This document shows positions 11,179 to 22,804 of a stretch of DNA of 64,000 nucleotides, piece after piece. Position 1 is the first letter of the stretch, and each line of letters begins with the position of its first letter. Source of the stretch: Megascapheus bottae (lineage: Eukaryota; Chordata; Mammalia; Rodentia; Geomyidae); NCBI GenBank assembly GCA_024803745.1, contig JANJXV010000014.1:4565001-4629000 (forward strand), read 5' to 3'. The notes beneath the pieces were generated by a model that saw only the letters and a program-made list of their open reading frames with translations, made no database searches and was not told where the DNA came from. The position numbers were made by a program, and so were the translations under genes.

Positions 11179-11905
11179 ATTTCCACTACTTGGCATTTAC
11201 CCAACCATCCAGAAACAAGGGCATACTAAATCCACTAGCACAATGATGTTCACTGCAGCACTATTTACCATAACAAAGATACGGAACCAACCCAGATGTC
11301 CCTCAGTTGATGAGTGGATCAACAAGATGTGGTATTTATACACAATGGAATTCTATGCTGCTGTCAGAAAGAACGACATTGCCCCATTTGTAAGGAAATG
11401 GAAAGACAGAAAAAATCATATTAAGTGAAGTAAGCCAGACTCAAAGGAACATAGGCCCAATAGTCTCCCTCATTTGTCATAATCAGTAGAAACCTTGGGC
11501 TCTCCTAGCAGAGATTCACAATAGAACAAAATCTAGAGCCATTAGGCCAAATAGTATGACACTAAATGTAAGGCCCTCCAGGAGAAGGAAACAAAAGCCA
11601 TATAACGAGTGACTTTTGTCCTTAATGTATTATGTTATCGCTCATCTCTTTTGCCATCCCTTGGTTATCTCATATTGTTACAATTTTTGACCTTGTCATC
11701 TGATATATTTTATATGTGCTTAATTGGTTATTTGAAATTGGATAGGGAAGGGGGGAAATCAAGATAAGCGGATGGGAGGGTGGAAGGGAAATGAGGACCA
11801 CGTCATGAGAAAGGGTATCAATGTTTGTGAAGTTACGCACCTTTTATCGGGTGGATATAACCCTTCTATTAAGCACAATAAAAATTATTTAAAAAATAAA
11901 AAAAT
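11179..11905 (+). mobile_element. LINE-1 3' end with target-site duplication
   Basis: Starts in the last about 80 codons of ORF2 (open frame 11168-11428) and runs through the 3' UTR. It is flanked by AATAAATGAATGGGAA at 11164-11179 and again at 11908-11921. Close to the 5160-6120 copy in sequence, so a relatively recent insertion. Confidence 0.93.
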
Positions 11906-11967
11906 AAATGAATGGGAATGTAACATTTGTATAACAAATTAATCCTTGTATAACAAGTTTAAATGAA

Positions 11968-12172
11968 TAAAAACTGGTGGCTCACAACTGTAATCCTGGC
12001 TACTCAGTAGGCTGAGATCTGAGGATCACAATTCCAAGCCAGCCCAGGTAAGAACATCTGTAAGACTCTTATATCCAATTAACTATTCACAGAAAGCCAG
12101 AAGTGGTGCTGTGGCTCAGTTGGTAGACTTTTAGGCTTGAGCCAAAGAGGCTCAAGGATAGCACCCTTGCTA
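11968..12172 (+). mobile_element. B1-Geo dimeric SINE, 3'-degraded
   Basis: Recognisable left half and most of the Geo half; the end fades before the usual 'agttcaagcccc'. Confidence 0.75.
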
Positions 12173-12662
12173 TATGAATTCATATAGCAGACATTTACTA
12201 CATAAAACAAAACCAAGCTTACAACTTCGACTAGATTGCAAGCTATGAAGCATAAGTTGACAGTTATCATAAATGCTCTGTTCAACACACATACATACAT
12301 ACAAATTCACAAACATACATGGGGGATACACAAACCATGTGTGTATTCATATGCCACTATAAACACACACACAACCTCAGGGACTGCATGCATGGAATTG
12401 CCTGAAATTTAATTATTATTGGCATAGATTGTTTTGGGTCAAGAAGCATTTTAAGTGCAAATATGAATAAGATAGTAAACAGTAAAATATAGATCCCTTT
12501 TTCCTGAAAAATGTTGTTCAATCCACAAAGCTCTTCATTTAGTTGCATGTGTAAGATGAGATATTGATGAGAGAAATTTTGTAAAACAATTTTCAAAAAT
12601 CATAAAAATTGGCAACAAATTTTAAATTTGAATATTGCGTGTAGCTTAGATCTAACCTCCTA

Positions 12663-12677
12663 CCACTAGAGGGAGGA
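12663..12677 (+). promoter_or_regulatory. Weak second CTCF-like motif
   Basis: CCACTAGAGGGAGGA matches the CTCF core except at the invariant C of GGC. Same orientation as the motif at 10378. The mismatch makes it a weak candidate only. Confidence 0.25.
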
Positions 12678-12895
12678 AGTTCTGCGGCAAGGTGCTTCCT
12701 AAAAACAAGCAACACAGACACTGTCAATTCCTTAAGGTATGTCCTGACAAACCACATAATGTCAGTTTCCAAAGGCATATTCTGACATGAAAGATCACAA
12801 GTATGCTTCATTCTGTATCTAATTCACTATCCTATTACCCATATCACAAAAATGTGCTTTTTTAGGGAAAAAAAACAGAATAATACATAGATCTT

Positions 12896-13003
12896 TTGGC
12901 AGGAATAATAGCACATTACTAGAATCCCAGCAATTGGGAAGCTGAAGCAGGAAGACCACAGTTTGAAACAACCTAAACTACGTAATGGGATCCTGACAAA
13001 AAA
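12896..13003 (+). mobile_element. B1-like monomer
   Basis: 'agaatcccagcaattgggaa' and an A-rich end mark an old 7SL-derived monomer without the Geo half. Confidence 0.6.
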
Positions 13004-13810
13004 AAGTTCTTTAAGTTGGAAAACTTAACATTTTCTTTATTTCTCAGATTTGCCAAGGACCCAACAAACTTCACGATGAATCATCATTTGGTTAGAAAAT
13101 ATCATAAAGAACTTATTTAATAAGAGCAACTAAAGACAAATAATGACCTAAACCAACTGAGGGGCCCTTATGTGACATCCGTAGGAATTCCATGATACAT
13201 CTCAAATTGTAGTTTGTGAAACCCAAAATAAAAATTAAGTACATTTATTAAGTATCAACTGAGAGAAGGCATGAGTCAAAGAGCCCTTGGAATTTGTTTA
13301 TGGAAAAATGTGTTAGTAAAAGTACTAGTTAATCACTACATAAATGAATGACTGTTTTCTGTATTTGAGAATCCCAGAGGGAAAAGAAACATCTAATAAA
13401 ATAAATTGAAGTTAGTGAAATAAAAGACATAAGCAGTTGGGGTACAGTTATTATGTGGGAGTTCTTACTATTTTATAGAGCTCATTCCCAACAAAAGCCA
13501 CGTCCTTCCATTGGGAGTTAGCAAAGAGAATTTCCAGCATTGGATCCCAAAGCAATTTGTATTGTTGTGAATCTCCATACAAACAGTACATCCCATCCTA
13601 AATTCCAAAACAACTAGTATTCCTTTTGAATCTTTAATTACATAATAACAATTCTTCTTTTCTACCATCAAACTCCTTGGGTGGGACTTTATTATTAATG
13701 ATATATGCAAGGAATTTGACTTGATTTGAGGCACATTTGGTTATCTTCTCTACTTTTTGTTTCATATAATGGAAAGCATGGACTAAGGCCTTCTTGAAAA
13801 TGGAGTTAAT

Positions 13811-13967
13811 TGGCCAGGAGTTTGGCCTAGACCCAGGTTCAATTCCTCAGTACCACATACATAGAAAAGCCAGAAGTGGTTCTGTGGCTCAAGTGATAGA
13901 GTGCTAACCTTGAGGAAGCCCAAGGACAGTGCTCAGGCCCTGAGTTCAGGCCCCAGGACTGGCAAAA
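13811..13967 (+). mobile_element. IDL-Geo SINE with deletion in the left monomer
   Basis: Left tRNA-like half lacks the segment between 'ggcctag' and 'acccaggttc' (about 35 bases), the right Geo half is intact and ends 'caggactggcaaaaag'. Confidence 0.85.
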
Positions 13968-14639
13968 AGAATGGAGTTAACATAACTTAGCAAATTGAAC
14001 AGAATTGCTATCTTCTGCCACTGCTGCTGGACAATAAAGGAATTAAGATTTGGGGGGGATGGGGGTTGTTTTGTTTTGTTTTTTAAACTGTAGTCAGGTA
14101 CAGACTTTTTTCTGGATCACTGGTTCACTGCCTTTAAGCTGTGAAAATGTGGCATTGGATATTATCTGTTAGCATAAGCTCTTCTTTGTAATTATGCACA
14201 GCCCATGTGTCAGCCCCACCTGGAAACACACTTAGGATTTGCTCTTTAGAAATGAGATTATTCCATCTATTCTATAAAACCAGAGCGCTCATTTTACTCA
14301 GAAATACAACATACAAATACACATTTTCACAGATATTTGGTGCTCTGTTTTGGGTTTTTTTAAATAATATTCACATGTTAATCAGTAACTTGATGAAGAT
14401 TTATAGCTGCTTAGCAGTACATGAATTACTTCAATTTTTATAGGAAACACTTTTAATATCAAAATAATGGCATGGTTTTCAGTGATAGGAAACAGTTTCT
14501 ACTTTTATTAGAAAGTTACCCAAAAGGTGCCTTTCTTCATGAGATTATTAACAGGAATATAAATTGCATGAACAGTTACTGATAATTGCTAAGAGACGCT
14601 TGTGAAAGTCATAACACTGTGTTCTTGCAAAGCATAGAA

Positions 14640-14809
14640 CAGGTGTTCCAGCTCCCTGTGTCTTGTGTATACACATTCATTCTGTATTCAAATCACAGAA
14701 ACAAGAAGCAGGATAGGGTCTGTTACCTCACTGCTAATTTCCCTGGCAAATAAACCAGCAGCTGCTGGTCCATGCACCAACTTGCCACTCAGAACTGGGC
14801 ACTGTATGC
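14640..14809 (+). promoter_or_regulatory. HEPACAM2: Likely 5' UTR / proximal promoter of the long HEPACAM2 isoform
   Basis: This is the unique sequence just upstream of the ATG at 14810. No TATA box or CpG island is visible, as expected for a tissue-restricted gene. Upstream ATGs at 14665, 14772 and 14806 are not in the main frame; the one at 14665 opens a 75-codon frame that overlaps the real start, so if the transcript begins upstream of it, translation would be dampened. The transcription start is unknown. Confidence 0.45.
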
Positions 14810-14888
14810 ATGGGGCAGGATGCTTCCATGGAGCGCCTCAGCTACACAGTTTGGCTCATTCAGAGCAAAATATACCTCTTGCTCATAG
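14810..14888 (+). CDS. HEPACAM2: HEPACAM2 exon 1, start of the 462-residue isoform
   Basis: ATG at 14810 opens 26 codons beginning MGQDASMER and ending KIYLLLI plus one base, then a GTAAGG donor at 14889. The human long isoform has a similar N-terminus, sharing the MGQDA start and the KIYLLL signal-peptide core. The exon leaves in phase 1 and joins exon 2 at 20870 to give GGT (Gly), continuing TCAGLKV. The start context is weak (T at -3, G at +4). The middle of the peptide differs from human, which is normal for a signal sequence. Confidence 0.9.
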
Positions 14889-17800
14889 GTAAGGAATTGT
14901 GTGGGTGGTGGTTTTGGTTGTTTGGGGTTTTTTTGGTGGGGTATCAGATATATGGTAAATATTTGCTTTAAGCTTTAGATTTTTCTCAGATAAATACAGA
15001 GCAAGTCATAACCTTGTAACAACAACACACTATTCCAGAAAAGAAGCACAACATATAAGAGAAATGAAGTTCACTGAATAGACGGTTATTGCTTTCTTGG
15101 AACAATTATTGTCAAATATATTTGCTAAGAAAGTAAAGACATTACAAACTATTCTTTCTACAGAATTTACTGGAAGGACCAGGAGATCACTAATACTGTT
15201 TAGACAGATATTTTATTAAGGCACAAATCATGGCCAGTTAGAATGAAATTCTAAACCATTTATGGGAGTGAGTTCTTTCTTAATGTTATATATTTATGAA
15301 AGGCTTTGCTGCAAATGTTCAATCTGCTTTATTACAAATAACCTACCTTCTGAAACGTAGCAAACCTACCTTCTGAAACTTGAATTGAGGCACACATGTT
15401 CACAAGGATCATTGCTCTTAAATGACTTTGGCTTTCCTCTTTGCTGGTTAAAATGTTCTTTGTTAGTACTGTCTCTTTCTCTTTTTCATCCTTAGAGCTA
15501 CAGGAATACCTGTGTTGTTCTGCTTTATCTATCACTACTATTTTCACCTCATGTTCCCTTTTCTACTTTTTCTGTTCATAAATTTTGAAAGTTGACTTTG
15601 TTTCTTATTTTGTTTACAACCAACAAAAAAAATTATTTTTAAAAAATTTAAAAACTACATAGTAATAGAAGCAAATTGAGTTTTTGACTTTTCACAGAGA
15701 CTTCCTTTCTATAACCTGCTTTGTTACAATTTTCCTCATACATATAAATTCCTATTTTGTTTACTATTAAATAATCCACACATATGTAAAACATGCCTTC
15801 TAAGGTTTAAATGTTTTTCCCAGAGTGAATTACCTTGGTATTTGCTATAAATTTAAAGCCTATACTAGGTTTTTTCTTTAAATTTTATAAAAAGTGATCA
15901 ATTTATTATAACTTTAATTTATTTTATCTTTGAAGGTATGTGTTATTTTTTGTGTGTAGATATTTTAAGTGATATCTATGCAATGGGTCTTAAGAAGAAC
16001 CTCCAGATAGTTTGTTTTAAAATGTCATAAAATAATTAAGATATGCCTTAGACAAATTTTATGTTCACAAAATCATTATATGTCAAGACTTTTATTCTTA
16101 TGTAAAGGTATTCTTTCCACATAAGTAGTATATTAAAACTATCACAAGTAATGTAGAAATCCTTTTGCTTTTAGGAGTATTGTATTTTTAATTAAATAAA
16201 TTCTAGGAATATTGAAATTTTCACGAACGTATTTTTACATCTACAATGGAAAATGTACATGTATCATTTGTATATATATTATAGATGTTATACAATCCAA
16301 AGTGCAATTCATCATTTGAATTTTCTTAAAAGATGCAAGAGCTTGTTTTCAGTCAACAATACTTGTATTATGCTTGCTATTACCATGCATAATAATGGAG
16401 AAAGAAATATTGGCTGTTTTCAGCTGCAACAGAGGTCACTGTAAAGCCTAATGTTTATATTTAATATGGCAAAACTACTCTTGAGAGTCCTCTGTTCTTG
16501 GAATATAGATAAATTTTACAGTTTAAGTCCAAGTATTACTTAACACAATGTGCTTTTAGACAGTCCCTACAGATGTAATAATTGTCTGCCAGATTATGAA
16601 TGGTATTAGTGTTAATGCCTTTCAAACAAAAAGTCTAAGAATTCTCCTTTTTTTATATTCAGAAATTGTTAATACAAACCTAATATATACTTTTTTGACT
16701 ATAAATCTAATAAAAGTAACTATCCCTTCAAGTCCAAGAATTTGAAATATCAAACCAAGTTTAAATTTCAACATTTTATAACAATTATGTTCTAGTTAAG
16801 TTTCTTTGTTCACATAGAAAATGGCTTTATAAAATTATTGTTTAAGTCTTTTTAGTTTTCTGTTTAAAAAAATGCTCACTTGAAAGTGTCTCCAAGTGAA
16901 GTTAAGTTCTCTGCAGTTCTAAGCTACTGTTTCTCAGCTTGCATTGTCTGTATCTGTGGTAGGAAATATATCAATGACAGAAGTACATGTTTCTAAAATG
17001 TAGAGGAAGAATTCAATGCTCAATTATTCCCTGAATTCCACCACAACAATTGTATCATATCAATAGGTACATGTCTTCCCTAATGAAAAGATTTTAAGCA
17101 GCTCCTGTAAGATACTGGTTAAAGAGACATTCATCCTTGGTGACATTATCATAATTTTGTGACCAATAGTTGGTCACATACATACTGTAGGCAACTTTAC
17201 AACTATTGTAATAGCTACCTGTCCATCTTTGTTCTAGATACACTTGAAAAAGTAAGCACATTCTAGGGTAAGAAAAATTTTTTTCATGTTATATGGCAGA
17301 ACTTCATATATTCAGAATGTATTCATATATTTAATACTGGATATATTCAATTTTAATATTTAGGATATTATTACAGCATTATGGAGCATAGCCTAAAGAA
17401 CTTGCCCCCCACACTTAAATAGTGATTGTAAATATCATATAGTTATTTTTCTACTAAACTAAAATAGTAGATTCTGGGCCACAACATTTGAAATATGTTT
17501 AATATTATTTTAAATAATTTTTTCACAAACTTTAGTGATATCAAATCACTACAGTTTAGTCTATCAAATCAGTCATTTTATATGTATGTCTAACATCCTA
17601 AGTCAACAACTAAAAGTCATTTCCATTTCTATTCTGGAATTGGATCCAGAACTCTAGAGTTCAGTACTGTACCAGTCTTTTCCAACTAAAATTGCAAAAA
17701 AAAAAAAAAAGTAGATTTGAAATTTGATAGGGAAGAGGTGAAAACCAAGACGGGTGGGGAGTGTGGGGGGGAGGGTAATGGGTACCAAGACATGTGAAAG

Positions 17801-20800
17801 GGTATCAGTGTATGTGAATTAATGCACCTTCTATCTGGCAAATATCATGTAACCCTTTTACTAATTACAATAAAAAATAAAAATAAAAAATAAATAAAAT
17901 AAAAAATAAAAAAGTAGATTAAAGGAGTTTCTTACCTTTACTAAAACAAAACAAAAAGCAAACTAGAACACTTGCGATGGCTTCCCCAAATGACAAGAGC
18001 TTATAGACTCAAATTGCATTCCAACTATCTATATCAACATCTTAGTCTAGCAGGGCTTTCTAGGGAAAGCTGTGACATGTCTTAAATGGACCAGTAAGTC
18101 AATGACAAGCTGCTCACTGCTGGAGGCTACTACCTCATTTTGTGTCAGCAACTATGTAACTCTTCCAACACATCCTCAAGGCAACATTGTGGATTTCCAC
18201 CATGTTTCCTCAATTCCGTGGTTATAAACACAAAGCCATGACTTTATTAAAGAATATCCAGGGGTTGACAGCTTAATAAGTGAGATGAGACTCAAAATTC
18301 TTTGTACCCTTCACCTTCAAATGTAGGCAGCTATAACCCTGGGAAAGCACCTCAGGAGATCAAGAATACAAACAGTAAATGAGTAGAGGTTATACAGCAG
18401 CTTTAGATTCCATCAACTATGACTTTCCTTTCACACATGAGCAAATAGAGTCTTAAAATGACTTACCTGAAGTCACATAACTGCCCAAATGGTATTTTAT
18501 CCTGTCTCTGTTCTTTACTAAGACTTTAAATTTCAGCAATTTGTAATTTTATCAAAGTACCAAAACCCAGTAATCTCTCAATAAGTTTAGAAAATAGAAT
18601 CCTAAATTCCTTTACTGAAAGGAAATTTTCGAGTAATAAATTTAAAACTGTGCCACACATAGGGCAAGGGAATCCAACATCTAAGATGAACTATGTAAAT
18701 ATTTTCATATAAATTCAAACAGAAAAAGAAATCAGAAGCACACTAAATAGCCAAAGTCACACTTTACATATCTTTAACAATAGTGGGTTCAAAAAAAACT
18801 CATTTTTTTCTATTGCTTACCAGGAACTCATTAAGAGTTCCAAATTTCCAATTTCAATGAAGGGCATGGAAATGCATTTTTCAGTGCAGAAAATACATGT
18901 ACTATGGGTAGTCTTTTTGTGTTTTGGTTTATCTTCCAAATACACAGTGTGAGGCTAGGTAGAGTGGCTCACATCTGTGTTCCCAGCCAGGCAGAAATCA
19001 GAAAGATTGTGGTTCAAGATCAGCTCGGGCCAAGAATTAATGACACATGACTTCAACAAACAAGCTTCCTATTTATAAACTAAGCTTATGTGGGAGGTAT
19101 AGGTTGGATGATATAGTTTGAAACCAGCCTGGGAAAAAGGGGCAAGATCCTATGGAAAAAAAATAACAAAAACAAAAATATTGAAGTTATGCCTCAAATT
19201 GTATGGTGAGTGCTTAAAAAGTAATCACTTACCATTGCTCAAAGTCTTGAGTTCAGATCTCCCCCTGTCAAAATAATGTGGAGTGTCTTTTTGAATCTAT
19301 GGATTAATAGCTTCAACCTCTCTCTCAAACTGTGTTTTATAGATCTTAAGCATGGTTTGTTTTAAAACACTAATTTATGTACCACCTTCCTTTTTCTTCC
19401 TCTATTTCCTTGCAAAAACTCCTTTTTCTGCAATTCAGCAGGTCTGTTTAGCTTTCCCTACACATATTTCACTCTTTCTCTAATCACTAACTAGAAAATT
19501 CCACATAACTATCTTACATTTTCCAGAATGCAGAACCAAAGCCTCATAACTTTGCAATGCTTTTCTTATGGATCCCATCATTAAAATGAATATACAAATG
19601 CTTCCATTATCAGAAAAGAAGTATAAATTTAATCACAAATATATAGAGTCCAAGGCAACAGTAAAGTCAGTCTGTGTTCCTCTCATAGTCACGTGGTTTT
19701 TTGTCCTCATGGTCTCTTTCAGTCAAGTGTAAAGGAGTCTATTCTTCCCCTAACCCTCTTCTCACTTCCTCTTTGGGCTTCCTCCTGAAGTCTTTGCTTT
19801 AACTTCCTGCCAGTCCTAGCTACTAATATATCCCTAAAGAGAAAGACCATAGGAACCTTAGCTCCCACAGAGGAAAGAAGGCAGGCAGGAAGGAACAAAC
19901 GAAGGATGGAAGGAAGGAGGGAGGGAGGGAGGGAGAGAGGGGGGGAGGGAGGAAAAGCGACTGAGGAAGGAAGAAAAAAGGAAGAAAGCAAGCAAGAAAG
20001 AAAGCAAGGAAGGAGGGAAGGATAGAACATAATTGGGAGCAAGCCAATTTATTTGCGCTTTTCTGCAGAAGTCATTACAAAAGATGGATCTATCTTCCCC
20101 TAATCTTATGTCAAAGGCATTCAAGACCCATTACTTTCAGGTAACATGAAAAAAGAAAGCAAATTGGTCCTGCTTTATTTGTCACAGCAAGCTCACTAAC
20201 CGGAGGTGCTTTGCTGCTTCGTCTGCCCCTCTCTGGTCCTTCTATGACTGCTCTTTGCTATTCTCCCAAAACATCAATCAGATTCCTCTTGGGGACAGAC
20301 ATACCTGGATTGATCAATAATGGTTTAATGCCACTTTTCTTAAGTTATTCACAATTGGCAATATGTTGGCTAGTAGGAAAAACTTCAACAAAAGGTGCTT
20401 TACTGGGTCATTTAATAAGGCATTAGAGACAATCTTAGAAGGAAACAACCCCCCCCTAGCAGTTCAAAAATTATAGTTTAGTTAGGATATGACGTGACAT
20501 ACACACTAATAGAGCCATAATTTCAAATGTTCCTAATTGTATTGCTGCACTTTAGAACTAATAATCTTCGTAAGTTCTCCTTTTCCCATTATTCTTTAAC
20601 CAGCAGAGACAATAAGTTCTGCTTTCCCGTTTCACTTTGCTTTTAGAGAAGTCATGAAAGCAGAATAGCCTTTGGGTGGAGTTTTTAAAATACAAGGTGT
20701 AGGAGACAAATATTTACTTCTCCTTGGAACTAGTGCTGGGACAGTCAGCACCTAGAAGACTGTCTTCTTTGAAAAGGATTCGCATCTGATCACGTTCTCC

Positions 20801-22743
20801 CTGCATTTGCCTCTTGGAATTGTCACATGTGGCTGGAGGTCTTCACCGCTTTTCTTTCCCTTGTAACAGGTACTTGTGCAGGACTGAAAGTGACAGTGCC
20901 TTCACACACTGTCCATGGCATCAGGGGACAGGCCCTGTACCTCCCCGTGCACTATGGCTTCCACACTCCAGCATCAGACATCCAGATCATATGGCTGTTT
21001 GAGAGACCTCACACCATGCCCAAATACCTTCTGGGCTCTGTGAATAAGTCCGTGGTTCCCGACTTGGAATTCCAACACAAGTTCACCATGATGCCACCCA
21101 ACGCATCTCTGCTCATCAACCCACTACAGTTCACTGACGAGGGCAATTACATCGTGAAGGTCAACATCCAGAAAAATGGAACGCTATCCTCAAGTCAGAA
21201 GATACAAGTTACAGTTGATGGTGAGTCCATGATTACTACAAATAGAAAATGAAGATGCATTTTGCATAGTGAGGGCACTAGGCCTCTTGGCTTTAGGTCC
21301 TGGCCTCTGCCATACTGGACTAATTCATGAAGCCTTAAAACCCCAATTTCTCAGGATGCTAATGATATTTTCTGCTTTGTGAGATATTTTGAGGACTGAA
21401 TTGTGTGCACACTGATCAACAAAAGATAACCAGTAAGTATAATTTATTATCACCTGAGAACTACCAAGTATAAAACTGCTGAGATTAAGAAAAGCATATT
21501 TTTCTCAATAGTGGAATGCACTCTTGTACCTAAGAAGAGCTGTACATTTTGTCCTATGGAGGTATTTCTTTGTTATCCTATTTGGGGAAGATGAGCTCAA
21601 GAAACACATATAAGGACAATAGAAGTTTCTTGTTCTTCAGACAAGGAAAGGAGGCAGCTAACTTTCCAATACTTGTTTTCTATATTAAAGCATCTAAGAA
21701 GCACTTTTTTTTTTTGCAAGTCCTGGGCTTGGGCTCAGAGCCTGAGCACTGTCCCTAGATTTTTCTCAAGGCTAGGGCTCTACCACTTGAGCCACAGCAC
21801 CACTTCTGGCTTTTTGCTACGTATGTGGCACCGAGGAATCGAACCCAGGTCTTCGTGCATGCTAGGCAAGCACTCTACCACTAGGCCAAACTCCCGGCCC
21901 TAAGAAGCACTTCTTAAACATACTATTTCAAAGCCCAACTTCAGGTTTTGCCAAATTTTTTCCTCCCAATATTTTTTTCTCAGTGTTCATTTGCTATTTC
22001 TCATTTTAGCAAATATTAAATCTATTTTATCATGTACTCCCTCTTTTTCTTACATTCCACTTTCAGCACAAAGGAAATCTCTGTTGACTTTACTAAACTT
22101 CACAATACAGACAGAATCAAACCACTTCTCACCACTCCATATCATATCCTGCTCCATACGATGAGCTGAAGACTGGAGTATCCCAATAGCCTGCTTCTCT
22201 CCTCTGCTTCTGCCGCCTGCAGCTTAAAGCCTTCCCATAGATGTACATTTTACTCAAAAGAAAAAAGTCCAAGTACTAACCATAGCCTGGAGGGGTCAAC
22301 ACACCCAGCACCTGGCCATTCCCACTCAACTTTAATTCTCTCTCTAAATTTACTTCTACCTCCTCCTGGCTGGACAATTTGGTTTTTCCATTGTAGGAAA
22401 ATGTGAGCAACATATGAAATAACTTTTCTTAAAGAAGATATATCATCTTCAACTAAAGGCTTGATATGAAGCTAAAGCCTATGTATTTGAGCCAAATATA
22501 AATTCTCCCTGTGTTCTATAATGAAATATTTTTAAAAGATTATAAATGAGCCATGATGGCTCACACCTTTAATCCTATCTATTCAGGAAGTTGAGATCTG
22601 AGGATCAAGGTTCAAAGCCAGCCTGGGCACAAAAAGACCTGAGACTCTTATCGCCAATTAACCTCTAGAAAATGGGAAGTAGGGCTTGGCTCAGGGGTAG
22701 CTGAAGAGCTCAGGGACAGCGCCCAGGCCGAGTTCAAGCCCCA

Positions 22744-22804
<61 letters not shown>

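Larger units (their letters stand above)
7216..14640. other. Intergenic region between VPS50 and HEPACAM2 promoters
   Basis: About 7.4 kb of AT-rich DNA between the divergent promoters. It contains a CTCF-type motif (10378), an ID element, dimeric SINEs, a TATG repeat and an L1 3' end with target-site duplication, all listed separately. The stretches 7270-8880, 8970-9980, 12190-12890 and 13010-13800 contain nothing I can assign. No ORF resembles a known protein. Confidence 0.7.
14889..20826 (+). other. HEPACAM2: HEPACAM2 intron 1
   Basis: About 6 kb, AT-rich and poor in young repeats: one very short L1 fragment at 17717, an old SINE near 18954, and a purine-rich GGAA tract at 19864-20025. 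The rest, including 14900-17700, contains no structure I can name. Confidence 0.7.

Noticed and set aside
19719..20124. Three overlapping minus-strand ORFs of 74-107 residues
   Set aside because: They are the translation of the purine repeat (runs of P, S, L, F) and not proteins.
21673..21903. ORFs with 'HRGIEPRSSCMLGKHSTTRPNS'-type endings
   Set aside because: The same peptide recurs at 24459, 28353 and 60705 because it is the translated antisense IDL-Geo SINE.
22745..22798. CRISPR-like repeated structure
   Set aside because: Simple dinucleotide repeat in a mammalian intron; no spacers and no direct-repeat architecture.
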